Source: Pseudomonadota bacterium
Lineage (GTDB): Bacteria; Pseudomonadota; Alphaproteobacteria; Rhizobiales; Rhizobiaceae
Direction: 5' to 3'
NCBI GenBank assembly: GCA_023428515.1
Contig: JAEYXI010000562.1
Location: 1-7,182, forward strand
Length of the DNA: 7,182 nucleotides
Shown: positions 7,144-7,182 of the stretch, piece by piece
Layout of the letters: every line of letters begins with the position of its first letter
Numbering within the stretch: the first letter of the stretch is position 1
Notes under the pieces: model-generated
The model's input: the letters and a program-made list of their open reading frames with translations, nothing else
The model's database searches: none
What the model was told of the DNA's origin: nothing
Position numbers and translations under genes: made by a program

Positions 7144-7182
7144 ACATCTTTCCCCGGGAAGGGCTGGCAGGACGTACGGCAT

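Noticed and set aside
7148..7162. Small inverted repeat CTTTCC-CCG-GGAAGG after soxG as a terminator.
   Set aside because: Only six pairs with one wobble, a tight loop, and no T-run in the 20 bases left before the window ends.

Overview
The window looks like a stretch of chromosome from a GC-rich alphaproteobacterium. The SoxB amino end ([16 protein letters not shown]...), the soxB-D-A-G order and the strong third-position G/C bias resemble Rhizobiales such as Mesorhizobium and its relatives. The order-level guess is reasonable and the genus-level guess is weak. I see no tRNA or rRNA gene, insertion sequence, integrase, CRISPR array or phage gene, and no shift in base composition that would suggest recent transfer.

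Layout: (1) 1-915, plus strand: the last 304 residues of an Fsr-type (fosmidomycin resistance) major facilitator transporter, cut by the window edge. (2) 916-958: a short convergent gap holding a GC-rich stem-loop. (3) 959-1717, minus strand: a complete classical short-chain dehydrogenase/reductase (SDR) with a good ribosome binding site. (4) 1718-1962: a divergent intergenic region with a candidate operator-like dyad and a weak candidate promoter pointing toward soxB. (5) 1963-7143, plus strand: a tightly packed four-gene operon, soxB-soxD-soxA-soxG, encoding heterotetrameric sarcosine oxidase. (6) 7144-7182: 39 bases with no gene.

The four sox genes make one enzyme. SoxB (beta) holds FAD and covalent FMN and oxidises sarcosine. 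SoxA (alpha) has a ferredoxin-like domain without cysteines, a dinucleotide-binding domain, and a GcvT-like carboxyl-terminal half that passes the one-carbon unit to tetrahydrofolate. SoxD (delta) is the small zinc-binding subunit. SoxG (gamma) is a GcvT-like accessory subunit. The net reaction known for the family is sarcosine + O2 + tetrahydrofolate giving glycine, 5,10-methylenetetrahydrofolate and hydrogen peroxide. It feeds the end of choline/betaine/creatinine breakdown, and of glyphosate or methylamine routes, into glycine and one-carbon pools. Translation is coupled: soxD's Shine-Dalgarno overlaps the soxB stop, soxD and soxA share one base (TGATG), and soxA and soxG overlap by 8 bases.

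I found no convincing undescribed system. The points worth a second look are modest: the dyad upstream of soxB, a low-complexity linker in SoxA, non-standard Ser-Tyr spacing in the SDR, the substrate question (sarcosine versus N-methylglutamate), and a speculative phosphonate link between the Fsr transporter and sarcosine oxidation.
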